NCBI GenBank assembly: GCA_002400415.1
Contig: DGQP01000002.1
Span: forward strand, 496,001-560,000
Direction: 5' to 3'
From: Chitinophagaceae bacterium UBA4411
Lineage (GTDB): Bacteria > Bacteroidota > Bacteroidia > Chitinophagales > Chitinophagaceae
DNA length: 64,000 bases
The translations under genes and the position numbers were made by a program. Below are positions 10,401-18,103 of this stretch, piece by piece. Below the pieces are notes generated by a model. The model was given only the letters and a program-made list of their open reading frames with translations. It searched no databases and was not told the DNA's origin. Each line of letters starts with the position of its first letter. Position 1 is the stretch's first letter.

Positions 10401-12015
10401 CGGGCAATTGCCCGGTCATAAAGTAGATGAGTGGATCGGCAAAGTTCGCCACTCAACTCCGGGTGTGGGCTTAATCTCCCCTCCCCCGCATCATGATATT
10501 TACTCTATAGAAGACCTGGCGCAACTGATCTATGACCTGAAAAATGCAAACCGGAAAGCAAGAATCAGTGTGAAGCTGGTGAGTAAGGCGGGTGTGGGTA
10601 CAATTGCAGCAGGCGTAACAAAAGCAAAAGCAGATGTGGTATTGATAGCAGGGCATGATGGAGGAACAGGTGCATCACCGGTAAGTTCTATTCGTCATGC
10701 CGGGTTACCCTGGGAATTAGGTTTGGCAGAAACACAACAAACGCTGGTAAAAAATAAACTAAGAAGCCGGGTGGTGGTACAGGCAGACGGGCAGATGAAA
10801 ACAGCCCGTGACATAGCTGTTGCCGCATTACTGGGTGCAGAAGAATGGGGCATTGCAACCGCTGCCTTAGTCGTGGAAGGATGTATCATGATGCGTAAAT
10901 GCCATCTGAATACCTGCCCGGTTGGGGTTGCCACACAAGACCCGGAATTAAGAAGCCGCTTCAAGGGTGACCCGGACCATGTGGTGAATTTTTTCAGAAT
11001 GATCACACAGGACCTGCGGGAGATCATGGCTGATCTTGGTTTCAGAACTGTTAATGAAATGATCGGCCAGGTGGATAACCTCGAAATGAGAGAAGGGATC
11101 GGGCACTGGAAATATAAAAACATTGATCTGTCTGCAGTACTGTATAAAGAGCCCAATTCAATCTACACGACGTTATACTGCAGCGAAGAACAGGATCATG
11201 GTTTAAGCGAAAGCCTTGACTGGAAATTGCTTGAAGCAGCACAGCCTGCTATTGAAAGAAAGGAAAAAGTAACTGCTTCCTTTAATATCCGTAATATTGA
11301 TCGTACCGCAGGCACTATCTTATCCAACGAGATCACTAAAAAATACAGGGCAGAGGGATTGCCCGACAATACGATCCATTTTAATTTCACCGGAACAGCA
11401 GGCCAGAGTTTTGGCGCCTTCAATACAAAAGGGATTACCCTTGAACTGGAAGGAGATGCCAACGATTATTTCGGGAAAGGATTGAGTGGAGCGAAACTGA
11501 TTATCTACCCGCCCAGGACCGCAACTTATACACCCGAAGATAACAGCATCATTGGTAATGTGGCTTTTTATGGCGCTACCAGCGGTGAAGCCTATATCAG
11601 AGGTAAAGCCGGAGAACGTTTTGCTGTTCGCAACTCAGGAGCAAATGTGGTAGTCGAATCGGTGGGGGACCATGGCTGCGAATACATGACAGGCGGTCTT
11701 GTCCTGATACTCGGTGATACCGGAAGAAATTTCGCCGCAGGAATGAGTGGAGGTATCGCTTATATCTATGATGTGAAAGGGAAATTTGCAGACAACTGTA
11801 ATAAAGAAATGGTGGACCTCGACAGTTGCGATCTGAACGATAAAAATGAATTGTTTACAATGCTGCAAAAACACTTTGAATACACCGGCAGCACAGTGGC
11901 CAAATTTATCCTGGATGACCTGGATAACCAGCTACAGCATTTTGTAAAAGTGTTTCCGAGAGACTATAAAAAAGTGTTAGTTCAAAAAAGGATGGAAGTA
12001 CCAATGAAGAAGTAG
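7498..12015 (+). CDS. gltB: Glutamate synthase large (alpha) subunit
   Basis: Transfers the amide group of glutamine to 2-oxoglutarate. The N-terminal Ntn-hydrolase glutaminase domain begins after a 16-residue propeptide; C17 (EHDACGIGF) is the expected N-terminal nucleophile. The central and FMN (beta/alpha)8 domains follow, with [3Fe-4S] ligands C1129, C1135 and C1140 (CIMMRKCHLNTC), spaced as in characterised enzymes. The C-terminal beta-helix domain contains repeated glycine-rich turns (residues about 1270-1450). The 1505 residues are full length. The spacer to gltD holds repeat element R2, whose first octamer overlaps the gltB stop codon. Confidence 0.97.
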   Translation: MAGNQGLYHPSFEHDACGIGFVANIKGHKSHQHIADALTVLENMEHRGACGCENNTGDGAGIMIQTPHEFFFDECLKLGVHLPSFGKYGVGVIFFPKEIRLREECRDIFNRTAEKLGLEILAYRKVPVNPDGIGPTALSVEPEMEQVFIACPDHVANADDFERKLFILRNYAAHTINNTVKKDAIGFYIASLSHKVVVYKGQLTSNQVRNYFPDLNNKRVVSAFGLVHSRFATNTFPSWKLAQPFRYIAHNGEINTLQGNLNWLKTSEKGFTSPYFSKEEMEMLLPIVTEGQSDSACLDNIIELLTLTGRSLPHVMMMLIPEAWDGHEEMDPVKKAFYEFHSSFMEPWDGPASISFTDGKLIGATLDRNGLRPSRYCVTKDDRVIMASETGALPVDPAIILEKGRLQPGKMFVVDMEKGKIISDDELKKDICSQKPYGEWLNKYKIRLEELPEPRVMFTHLEHDQVFKYQKTFGYSTEDLDNIIAPMALEGKEPIGSMGTDIPLAILSEHPQHLSHYFKQLFAQVTNPPIDPIRERLVMSLATFVGNNGNLLVEDPLTCHSVALKQPVLTNHDLEKIRSIDTGLFQAKTLQCYFRANGKPGSLKSALDRICRYAVDSVEDGFKVLILQDRAIDSDHAPIPSLLATAAIHHHLIKKGLRGQVGIIVEAGDVWEVHHFACLVAFGATAINPYLALSSIRDMKESGKMKTDLTDEQLKKNYTKAVNDGLLKVFSKMGISTLQSYQGAQIFEILGINKDVVDRYFTGATSRIEGMGLDEIAKEALAKHYFAFSKKEIPVDRLPVGGVYQWKQKGEFHLFNPQTIHLLQHATRTNDMAAFKKYSKLVNDQTEKAATLRSLFQFKKNRPSVSIDEVEPAENIYKRFATGAMSFGSISWEAHTTLAIAMNRLGAKSNTGEGGEDEKRYEPLPNGDSMRSSIKQVASARFGVTSLYLTEADELQIKMAQGAKPGEGGQLPGHKVDEWIGKVRHSTPGVGLISPPPHHDIYSIEDLAQLIYDLKNANRKARISVKLVSKAGVGTIAAGVTKAKADVVLIAGHDGGTGASPVSSIRHAGLPWELGLAETQQTLVKNKLRSRVVVQADGQMKTARDIAVAALLGAEEWGIATAALVVEGCIMMRKCHLNTCPVGVATQDPELRSRFKGDPDHVVNFFRMITQDLREIMADLGFRTVNEMIGQVDNLEMREGIGHWKYKNIDLSAVLYKEPNSIYTTLYCSEEQDHGLSESLDWKLLEAAQPAIERKEKVTASFNIRNIDRTAGTILSNEITKKYRAEGLPDNTIHFNFTGTAGQSFGAFNTKGITLELEGDANDYFGKGLSGAKLIIYPPRTATYTPEDNSIIGNVAFYGATSGEAYIRGKAGERFAVRNSGANVVVESVGDHGCEYMTGGLVLILGDTGRNFAAGMSGGIAYIYDVKGKFADNCNKEMVDLDSCDLNDKNELFTMLQKHFEYTGSTVAKFILDDLDNQLQHFVKVFPRDYKKVLVQKRMEVPMKK

Positions 12016-12083
12016 CCGGAAAGGCAGGAAGTCGGAAAGAATCACTCTGTTAAGAGAAATAGTCTTACGAACTTTCGAACTAA
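12014..12083. repeat. Octamer-array inverted element R2 (gltB-gltD spacer)
   Basis: Left units: AGCCGGAA (12014, its AG being the last two bases of the gltB TAG stop), AGGCAGGA (12022), AGTCGGAA (12030). The right arm at about 12058-12082 reads, in reverse complement, AGTTCGAA, AGTTCGTA, AGACTATT. The spacer is about 20 bp. It is more degenerate than R1 and R4 but keeps the same 8-bp phase and inverted layout. Confidence 0.65.
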
Positions 12084-12087
12084 CCAC

Positions 12088-12115
12088 AAACTATCAACGT
12101 CAAACTATAAACTTA
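12088..12115. repeat. Lone 7-bp-period array before gltD
   Basis: Four abutting heptamers: AAACTAT (12088), CAACGTC (12095), AAACTAT (12102), AAACTTA (12109). The array ends 4 bp before the gltD ATG. No inverted partner is visible. It belongs to none of the octamer families in the window but shares the short-period design. Confidence 0.5.
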
Positions 12116-12119
12116 ATAA

Positions 12120-13622
12120 ATGGGTAAGCCAACAGGATTTATAGAGTTCAGCAGGGAAATGCCGGGTAAGAAACCGGTGGCAGAACGTTTGCAGCATTAC
12201 AATGAGTTTGTTGAAAAATACAGTGAGGAGAAACTCAACCAGCAATCGGCCCGTTGCATGAACTGTGGTGTTCCTTTTTGCCACAGCGGATGCCCCCTTG
12301 GGAATATAATCCCCGAGTTCAATGATGCTGTTTACAGGAAAGACTGGAAAGAAGCATTTGATATACTTTCTTCCACCAATAACTTTCCCGAGTTTACGGG
12401 TCGTATATGCCCCGCCCCCTGCGAGTCTGCCTGCGTGCTGGGCATCAACCAGCCGCCTGTTGCCATCGAAGAAATTGAAAAACACATTATCGAGATAGCA
12501 TTTGAAAAAGGATTTGTAACAGCAAAAAAGCCCAACCTGCGTTCAGGAAAAAAAGTAGCAGTAATCGGTTCGGGCCCGGCTGGTCTGGCGGCTGCTGCAC
12601 AATTAAACTATGCAGGGCATTCTGTTACTGTTTTTGAAAGAGATGATGCACCGGGTGGCTTATTACGCTATGGCATCCCTGATTTCAAATTAGAAAAATG
12701 GGTGATCGACAGAAGGATAAAAGTAATGGAGGAAGAAGGTATTATTTTCAAATGCCTGGCGAATGTTGGAGTTAATGTGAGCATCAATGATGTACTGCGT
12801 GAATTCAATGCCATTGTTCTCACGGGAGGCAGTACCACCGCCAGGAATTTGTTTATCCCGGGCAGGGAATTAAGAGGTGTTCATTTTGCTATGGATTTCC
12901 TAAAACAGAATAATAAGAGAGTGGCTGGAAAAGATATATTGGCTAATCCTGCCATTGAAAGCAATATCCTGAATGAAGAAATAACAGCAACAGGTAAAAA
13001 CGTAGTGGTAATTGGTGGTGGCGATACCGGCAGCGATTGTGTGGGCACTTCTAATCGCCACGGGGCAAAATCTGTAACACAGTTTGAGTTGTTACCCAAA
13101 CCACCGGCTGAAAGAAATGAGTTCATGCCCTGGCCTTCCTTTCCGATGATCTTAAAAACAACCACATCACATGAAGAAGGCGCTGATCGCCATTGGGCAA
13201 TAGCTACAAAAGAATTTATCGGTGATGAATCCGGAAATCTCAAAGCATTAAAGGTTGTTACATTAGAATGGAAGATCGTTGATGGCCGCCCGGCCAGTTT
13301 TGTGGAAGTAGCCGGAAGTGAAAAAGAAATTCCCTGTGAATTAGCCTTACTGGCCATGGGCTTTGTACACCCGCAACATGTTGGTTTTATCAACGATCTC
13401 GGAATTGGTCTTGATGAACGAGGCAATGTAAAAGCGACAGAAAAAGATTATCGTACGAATATCTCAAAGATATTTGCGGCAGGCGATATGCGCCGCGGCC
13501 AGAGCCTGGTGGTATGGGCTATCAGCGAAGGCCGCGAATGTGCCCGTAAAGTTGACGAGTTTTTAAATAATGGAATGCCGAGCATACTGGAATCAAAAAA
13601 TTCAGTCTTACAGTTTGCTTAA
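12120..13622 (+). CDS. gltD: Glutamate synthase small (beta) subunit
   Basis: Supplies NADPH-derived electrons to GltB. The N-terminal region has two cysteine clusters for [4Fe-4S] centres (RCMNCGVPFCHSGCP and RICPAPCESAC). The FAD motif GSGPAGLAAA is near residue 147 and the NADPH motif GGGDTGSDC near 297. The 500 residues fit the family. Co-transcription with gltB is likely despite the repeat-filled 104-bp spacer. Confidence 0.97.
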   Translation: MGKPTGFIEFSREMPGKKPVAERLQHYNEFVEKYSEEKLNQQSARCMNCGVPFCHSGCPLGNIIPEFNDAVYRKDWKEAFDILSSTNNFPEFTGRICPAPCESACVLGINQPPVAIEEIEKHIIEIAFEKGFVTAKKPNLRSGKKVAVIGSGPAGLAAAAQLNYAGHSVTVFERDDAPGGLLRYGIPDFKLEKWVIDRRIKVMEEEGIIFKCLANVGVNVSINDVLREFNAIVLTGGSTTARNLFIPGRELRGVHFAMDFLKQNNKRVAGKDILANPAIESNILNEEITATGKNVVVIGGGDTGSDCVGTSNRHGAKSVTQFELLPKPPAERNEFMPWPSFPMILKTTTSHEEGADRHWAIATKEFIGDESGNLKALKVVTLEWKIVDGRPASFVEVAGSEKEIPCELALLAMGFVHPQHVGFINDLGIGLDERGNVKATEKDYRTNISKIFAAGDMRRGQSLVVWAISEGRECARKVDEFLNNGMPSILESKNSVLQFA

Positions 13623-13637
13623 CCCCGATTCCCAATC

Positions 13638-13655
13638 GTCTATCACCCGATAGAC
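13638..13655. other. Short hairpin after gltD
   Basis: GTCTATC / GATAGAC form a perfect 7-bp stem with a 4-nt loop, 16 bp after the gltD stop. There is no T-run, so it may be a weak terminator or an RNA-processing or stabilising hairpin. Confidence 0.35.
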
Positions 13656-13899
13656 TGGTAAAAACATCCTCTTAGCCTGGTGCCGCCAGTTGCATTTTCT
13701 ATCCAGGGTTATTATTGCATTTTTACTAATATTAAAATAATTAATAATTTAAATAATTACTTGAATTATTGACATTTTTTGAACAAAAAACAGAAAATAA
13801 TTAAAATAAATATATAAGCTAACGACTGTTAAGGCAATAATTTGATATTTTCACTATGAACAAGACACATATATTTATTTTTTAATTAAACAACCACTT
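13656..13899. other. AT-rich region upstream of amt
   Basis: About 240 bp, strongly AT-rich from about 13735 on, with long A/T runs and TAATTTG (about 13838), which resembles the Bacteroidota -7 element but is one base short. It probably holds the amt promoter. No GlnK/PII gene is next to amt. Confidence 0.35.
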
Positions 13900-15294
13900 A
13901 TGAGTAAAAAAACGGTTAAGCAGATAGCTCCCTTTCTGATTCTTCTGGGAGTAGCGGTTGCAGCCATATTTGTCAGCCCCTCTGCATCCTTTGACCCGGC
14001 CTCTGTTCTGGGTGACGATGGCACACCAAAATATGTATATAATAGTGGTGATATTGCCTGGATGCTGGTATCCTGCGCTTTCGTTTTTTTGATGACACCA
14101 GCCCTTGCTTTTTTTTATGGTGGCATGGTGGGAAGAAAGAATGTTCTTTCAACAATGATCAAGAGCACAGTATCGGCTGGTATCATTTCAGTATTATGGA
14201 TCGTGGTGCAGTTCAGTCTTTGCTTTGGGAAATCCATTAACGGTGTTATAGGAGACCCCCGTACTTTCCTGTTTTTTAAAGATGTAATGAACGGTGAACC
14301 CTGGAGCCTGGCGGCTACCATTCCTCTTCCTCTCTTTGCGTTTTTTCAGCTGATGTTTGCGATCATCACCCCGGGTCTGGTTGTGGGTGCTGTAGCGGAA
14401 CGTATCCGTTTCAGTTCCTATACGCTTTTTATTGTATTGTTTGGGGTACTTGTATATGCTCCACTGGCCCACATGGCATGGCATCCCGAAGGGCTGATGT
14501 TTAAATGGGGAGTTCTTGACTTTGCGGGAGGTACAGTAGTGCATATCTCAGCAGGTATGGCAGCTTTGGCCGGTGCAATTGTATTGAAGCCGCGTAAAAC
14601 CATTGGCGCTCACGGCCCTGCCAATATCCCTTATGTACTGATTGGAACAGGCTTGCTCTGGTTCGGTTGGTTTGGCTTTAATGCCGGCAGCGCTGTTGGC
14701 GCCGGTTCTTTAGGCGTATATGCTTTTGCTACTACTAATACCGCTGCTGCTGCTGCCGGTCTTTCCTGGATGTTCCTGGATATTATCCGTGGCAAAAAAC
14801 CTTCGGTACTTGGCTTCTGTATTGGTGCGGTGGTAGGTCTTGTAGCCATTACACCGGCAGCTGGTTTTGTAGGTGTGCCACAAGCTTTGTTCATAGGTTT
14901 TATTGCAGCTATCATTTCAAATGTTGTTGCAGAATTCCTGAAAAGCAAAACCAAACTGGACGACCCGCTCGATGTTTTTGCCTGCCACGGACTTGGTGGT
15001 ATTACCGGTATGCTGCTTACGGGTGTGTTTGGCAGCAAAACTGTCAACTCAGTGGTAGTTGACGGACAATTCCTGATTCAATTGAAAGGTATGGCTCTCG
15101 CTGTGGCATACAGCTTTGTAGTTTCCTTCATCATCTTTAAGTTCATCAATTTCCTTATACCTATGCGTGTTAGTGAACAGGAAGAAGAAGAAGGTCTTGA
15201 TGCCACTCAACACGATGAAAAGTATGTACAGGGGACCCTGCTTGTTCATAATAACGGCGTTGTTGAAGAACGCCCCGTTGAGTCAATGAAATAA
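13900..15294 (+). CDS. amt: Ammonium transporter, Amt/MEP/Rh family
   Basis: Inner-membrane ammonium channel. Membrane segments run from the N-terminal stretch (PFLILLGVAVAAIFV) to about residue 430. Family hallmarks: SGDIAWMLVSCAFVFLMTPALAFFYGG-type segment near residues 46-75 (Met variants of the usual motif), the first pore histidine in GGTVVHISAG and the second in FACHGLGGITG. The cytoplasmic tail (about 425-464) is acidic and carries no extra domain. It lies next to gltBD, consistent with ammonium assimilation, and is followed by a porin 90 bp on. Confidence 0.95.
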   Translation: MSKKTVKQIAPFLILLGVAVAAIFVSPSASFDPASVLGDDGTPKYVYNSGDIAWMLVSCAFVFLMTPALAFFYGGMVGRKNVLSTMIKSTVSAGIISVLWIVVQFSLCFGKSINGVIGDPRTFLFFKDVMNGEPWSLAATIPLPLFAFFQLMFAIITPGLVVGAVAERIRFSSYTLFIVLFGVLVYAPLAHMAWHPEGLMFKWGVLDFAGGTVVHISAGMAALAGAIVLKPRKTIGAHGPANIPYVLIGTGLLWFGWFGFNAGSAVGAGSLGVYAFATTNTAAAAAGLSWMFLDIIRGKKPSVLGFCIGAVVGLVAITPAAGFVGVPQALFIGFIAAIISNVVAEFLKSKTKLDDPLDVFACHGLGGITGMLLTGVFGSKTVNSVVVDGQFLIQLKGMALAVAYSFVVSFIIFKFINFLIPMRVSEQEEEEGLDATQHDEKYVQGTLLVHNNGVVEERPVESMK

Positions 15295-15384
15295 AACAGA
15301 AAAAGGCACAGTATAACTGGTATAAACTTCTCGTAAAAGCGTATACCTACCGTACCCTTTTCTTAACATATAAAATGCATTACA

Positions 15385-16491
15385 ATGTTACAAAAAAAAA
15401 TCCTTGTAGCCGTCATGGGCTTACTGTCTGCTACTTTCGTTCAGTCCCAGACAGCTTCATTACCTGTTGATTCTTCAGCTGTTCCGTCACCGGAAGAAGA
15501 AAAGAAAGAGCCTGTACTGACAATTACAGGCTCAGTTGACGGGTATTATAAATATGATTTCGGGAAAACAACAGCTAATAGTTTCACCAGTTTTACGCAG
15601 ACGCATAATTCTTTTTCATTGGGTATGGCCAGTTTGAAGTTTGAACATAAAGGAGAAAAAGTAAGTGCAGTGGCAGACCTTGGGTTTGGCCCAAGGGCAA
15701 AAAGTTTTGCCTACACAGATGATGGTATCACCCAGGCCATCAAGCAGCTTTATGTAAGCTATTCGCCAACCGACTGGTTGAAATTCTCACTCGGTACCTG
15801 GGGCACCCATGTAGGTTATGAGTTACTGGATCCCCAACTGAACCGTAACTACAGCATGAGCTATATGTTCACTAACGGGCCTTTCTCTCACACCGGCTTT
15901 AAAGCAGAAGTCAGTAAGGGAAAACATGGCGCGATGCTTGGAATAGCCAATGCAACAGATTATCGTATTCCACCGGATGGATACATCAATAAGAAATTCT
16001 TATTGGCCCAGTATAGTTTTGCCGCTTCCGACAATGTAAAGTTCTTTGTCAATTATGTGGGCGGGCAAAATCCGGATACCTCAAAGACGAACCAGTTTGA
16101 CGCCGTGATAACTGCCAAAATAAGTGACAAGTTCAATATTGGCTACAATGGTACCATTAATTCCACCCAGTTCTGGGATGGCACCAAGAATACGGAAAGT
16201 CTTGCCTGGTGGGGTTCAGCTTTGTACCTGAATTTTGATCCCAAACCCTGGTTTGGACTTACCCTCCGGGGAGAATATTTCAGCGATAAGAACAACCTGA
16301 AAATTGCCGTAAACCCTGATGGCTGTAACATTTTTGCCACTACCTTATCAGCCAACTTCAAATCAGGCGGATTTACGTTTATTCCGGAATTCCGGTTAGA
16401 CAATTCCAACAAAGACACTTTTGTTGATAAAGATGGCATGTATAAGAAAGCAGCCGCCAACTTCCTGTTCGCAGCTGTTTATTCATTCTAA
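15385..16491 (+). CDS. Outer-membrane beta-barrel porin (OmpL/BBP2-like)
   Basis: Signal peptide MLQKKILVAVMGLLSATFVQSQ, a short Pro/Glu-rich segment (SSAVPSPEEEKKEP), then alternating amphipathic beta-strands to a terminal aromatic residue (AAVYSF), typical of an outer-membrane barrel of about 16 strands. The conserved TWGTHVGYELLDPQLNRNYSMSYMF region matches the 'outer membrane beta-barrel / BBP2-like porin' proteins of Bacteroidota. It sits directly after amt and before a strong terminator, so it may be co-expressed as the outer-membrane counterpart for nitrogen compounds (inference). Confidence 0.8.
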   Translation: MLQKKILVAVMGLLSATFVQSQTASLPVDSSAVPSPEEEKKEPVLTITGSVDGYYKYDFGKTTANSFTSFTQTHNSFSLGMASLKFEHKGEKVSAVADLGFGPRAKSFAYTDDGITQAIKQLYVSYSPTDWLKFSLGTWGTHVGYELLDPQLNRNYSMSYMFTNGPFSHTGFKAEVSKGKHGAMLGIANATDYRIPPDGYINKKFLLAQYSFAASDNVKFFVNYVGGQNPDTSKTNQFDAVITAKISDKFNIGYNGTINSTQFWDGTKNTESLAWWGSALYLNFDPKPWFGLTLRGEYFSDKNNLKIAVNPDGCNIFATTLSANFKSGGFTFIPEFRLDNSNKDTFVDKDGMYKKAAANFLFAAVYSF

Positions 16492-16538
16492 GAGAAAATG
16501 GTTTAGTAAGATTTTAATATGGCAAGCAATCGTTAGAG

Positions 16539-16570
16539 GCCCCTTGTTTCTACAAGGGGCTTTCCTTTTA
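16539..16570 (+). terminator. Rho-independent terminator after porin gene
   Basis: GCCCCTTGT / ACAAGGGGC form a perfect 9-bp stem (16539-16547 and 16552-16560), loop TTCT, followed by TTTCCTTTT. It closes the amt-porin unit and separates it from the convergent aguA. Confidence 0.85.
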
Positions 16571-16583
16571 TCTGTTAACTAAA

Positions 16584-17666
16584 TCATACGAAAGGCTCCT
16601 GCTGGCTAAGGCAATGAAAACTTCCCAGTCCCCAGATGATCTCTGTAGAATCAATACCCACCACTTCCCGTTCCGGGAAACAGCCCTGGATAATCTGTAG
16701 TGCCTTTTCATCTTTATCGCAGCGGAAGGTTGGAACGATCACAGATTTATTAGCAATATAAAAATTGGCATAAGATGCCGGCAGGCGCTGTTCTTCCCAA
16801 ATCACTTCATCCGGCATGGGCAGCTCAACAATGTTCAGCTGCTTTCCATTCACTAAACGCATCTCCTTTAATTGCTTCAGGTTATGCCGGAGTAACGCAT
16901 AGTTTTCATCGCTCTTATTCTCTTCTATAACTGTGATCACAGTATCTTCATTCACGAAACGTACCGTATCATCAATATGGCCATCGGTATCATCGCCGAC
17001 AATACCTTCATCCACCCATAATACCTGCTCCATACCATAATAATTGCACAGGTATTCTTCAACCTGCTGCTGGTTCAGATGCGGGTTGCGGTTCGGATTT
17101 AATAAACAGGCCGTGGATGTCATCACCGTCCCTTTTCCATTGAATTCAACAGATCCTCCTTCCATCACAATACCGGGATGATACACAGGAATATTATAGT
17201 ATTTACCAATCAATGTGGGAATCACATCATCCAGGTCATAAGGAGGATATTTGTTACCCCACGCATTATAACCCCAGTCAACAATTACTTTTTTTTGTGC
17301 AGCCGCCGGGTTGATCAAAAAAGCCGGGCCATGGTCCCTGCACCAGGCATCGTTTGTCGGATGAAAAAAGAATTCAACTTTCGACAGGTCAACTCCTGTA
17401 TTCTGTAAATGATCAATAGCAAAATTCTTCATCGCTTCATCAGCCACATTAATTTTAACCTGCTCGCCTTTCGTCAGTTCTTTGATGAACTGAGCATAAT
17501 ACGGAAAGATCGTGTGGATCTTACCAGGCCACGAAGCTTCTTTATGAGGCCAGCTGAGCCAGGTAGCGGTATGGGTTGCAAATTCAGCGGGGAAATAATA
17601 ACCCAGTTTTTTAGGAAAGTCCGGAAGCCCGGAAGACGATAAGTCAGAAAGTTGTTGCGTACTCAA
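16584..17666 (-). CDS. aguA: Agmatine deiminase, with repeat-derived N-terminus
   Basis: Hydrolyses agmatine to N-carbamoylputrescine plus ammonia. Catalytic C352 lies in GLGSFHCLSQQ near the C-terminus; the guanidino-binding segments GGSVEFNGKG and DEGIVGDDTDGHIDD are present. 360 residues. The family-like sequence begins at PKKLGYYFPAEF (about residue 18). Residues 5-17 (QLSDLSSSGLPDF) are encoded by the octamer array at 17618-17649. No alternative ATG exists between that array and the conserved region, so the start at 17666 is the only good one. The gene follows aguB and the four-helix-bundle gene in one transcription unit; the frame-restored stop of that gene is 11 bp upstream. Confidence 0.95.
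   Translation of the reverse strand: MSTQQLSDLSSSGLPDFPKKLGYYFPAEFATHTATWLSWPHKEASWPGKIHTIFPYYAQFIKELTKGEQVKINVADEAMKNFAIDHLQNTGVDLSKVEFFFHPTNDAWCRDHGPAFLINPAAAQKKVIVDWGYNAWGNKYPPYDLDDVIPTLIGKYYNIPVYHPGIVMEGGSVEFNGKGTVMTSTACLLNPNRNPHLNQQQVEEYLCNYYGMEQVLWVDEGIVGDDTDGHIDDTVRFVNEDTVITVIEENKSDENYALLRHNLKQLKEMRLVNGKQLNIVELPMPDEVIWEEQRLPASYANFYIANKSVIVPTFRCDKDEKALQIIQGCFPEREVVGIDSTEIIWGLGSFHCLSQQEPFV
17618..17649. repeat. Octamer array, left arm of element R3 (inside aguA 5' end)
   Basis: Four abutting units: AGTCCGGA (17618), AGCCCGGA (17626), AGACGATA (17634), AGTCAGAA (17642). The 23 bp at 17618-17640 match the reverse complement of 18065-18087 at 20 positions. Together the two arms bracket the four-helix-bundle gene. 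Confidence 0.85.
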
Positions 17667-17677
17667 TTATTATAATT

Positions 17678-18032
17678 TTAATTTAGTGAATTTCGAAGAG
17701 CATTAATCATCACCAGTATTTCTTCACACATGCTGTAAATCGTACCAAAATCAGCATCAGTAATATACCCTCTTCTTTTTGCCAGGTAAATACATCCAAC
17801 AAACCTCTACTGCAGAGCGAAGAGCAATACCAAGAAATCTTTTAAACTCCGGGTTGGTTTGGCCGGTCGACCCTTCAGCAATATTTAACGATACTGAATC
17901 GGCAGCCCTTTTAATTTGAGAAGTAAGAATATATATTTCCTCTTTGGGGAAACCTTTGGCAACCTGGTTCACAAAGTCAGAAAGATCAACTGCCTTTTGC
18001 CACACAATTAATTTCTCAAACTTAAATGACAT
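17678..18032 (-). pseudogene. Four-helix-bundle protein (23S rRNA IVP family), frameshifted
   Basis: The open frame from the ATG at 18032 gives family-typical sequence (FEKLIVWQKAVDLSDFV, QIKRAADSVSLNIAEG, FLGIALRSAVEV) and then diverges to a stop after 91 residues. Removing one A from the AAA at 17801-17803 (T on the coding strand) restores VGCIYLAKRRGYIT...MCEEILVMINALRNS to a stop at 17678-17680, 117 residues in total, which is the normal family length. So the gene carries a single-base insertion, or the read has an error. The family (23S_rRNA_IVP, PF05635) includes proteins encoded in 23S rRNA intervening sequences and is related to the Avd accessory protein of diversity-generating retroelements. 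It is bracketed by inverted octamer arrays. Molecular function is unknown. Confidence 0.88.
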
Positions 18033-18063
18033 TATTTAAAGTTTTGAAGAATAAAATACAAGA

Positions 18064-18103
18064 AATGGTCTTCCGGACTTCCGGTCTTGCTGTCTCCCCG
18101 ACT
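18064..18103. repeat. Octamer array, right arm of element R3 (at aguB stop)
   Basis: Five abutting units, reverse complement of the left-arm type: AATGGTCT (18064), TCCGGACT (18072), TCCGGTCT (18080), TGCTGTCT (18088), CCCCGACT (18096). The outermost unit overlaps the TAG stop of aguB (18102-18104). Confidence 0.85.

Noticed and set aside
13677..13694. Sigma-54-like -24/-12 promoter upstream of amt (TGGTGC...TTGCA)
   Set aside because: The GG to GC spacing is one base longer than the strict sigma-54 requirement, and it lies over 200 bp from the amt start.
17618..18103. Diversity-generating retroelement, because the IVP family is related to Avd
   Set aside because: No reverse transcriptase, template repeat or variable repeat is visible anywhere in the window.
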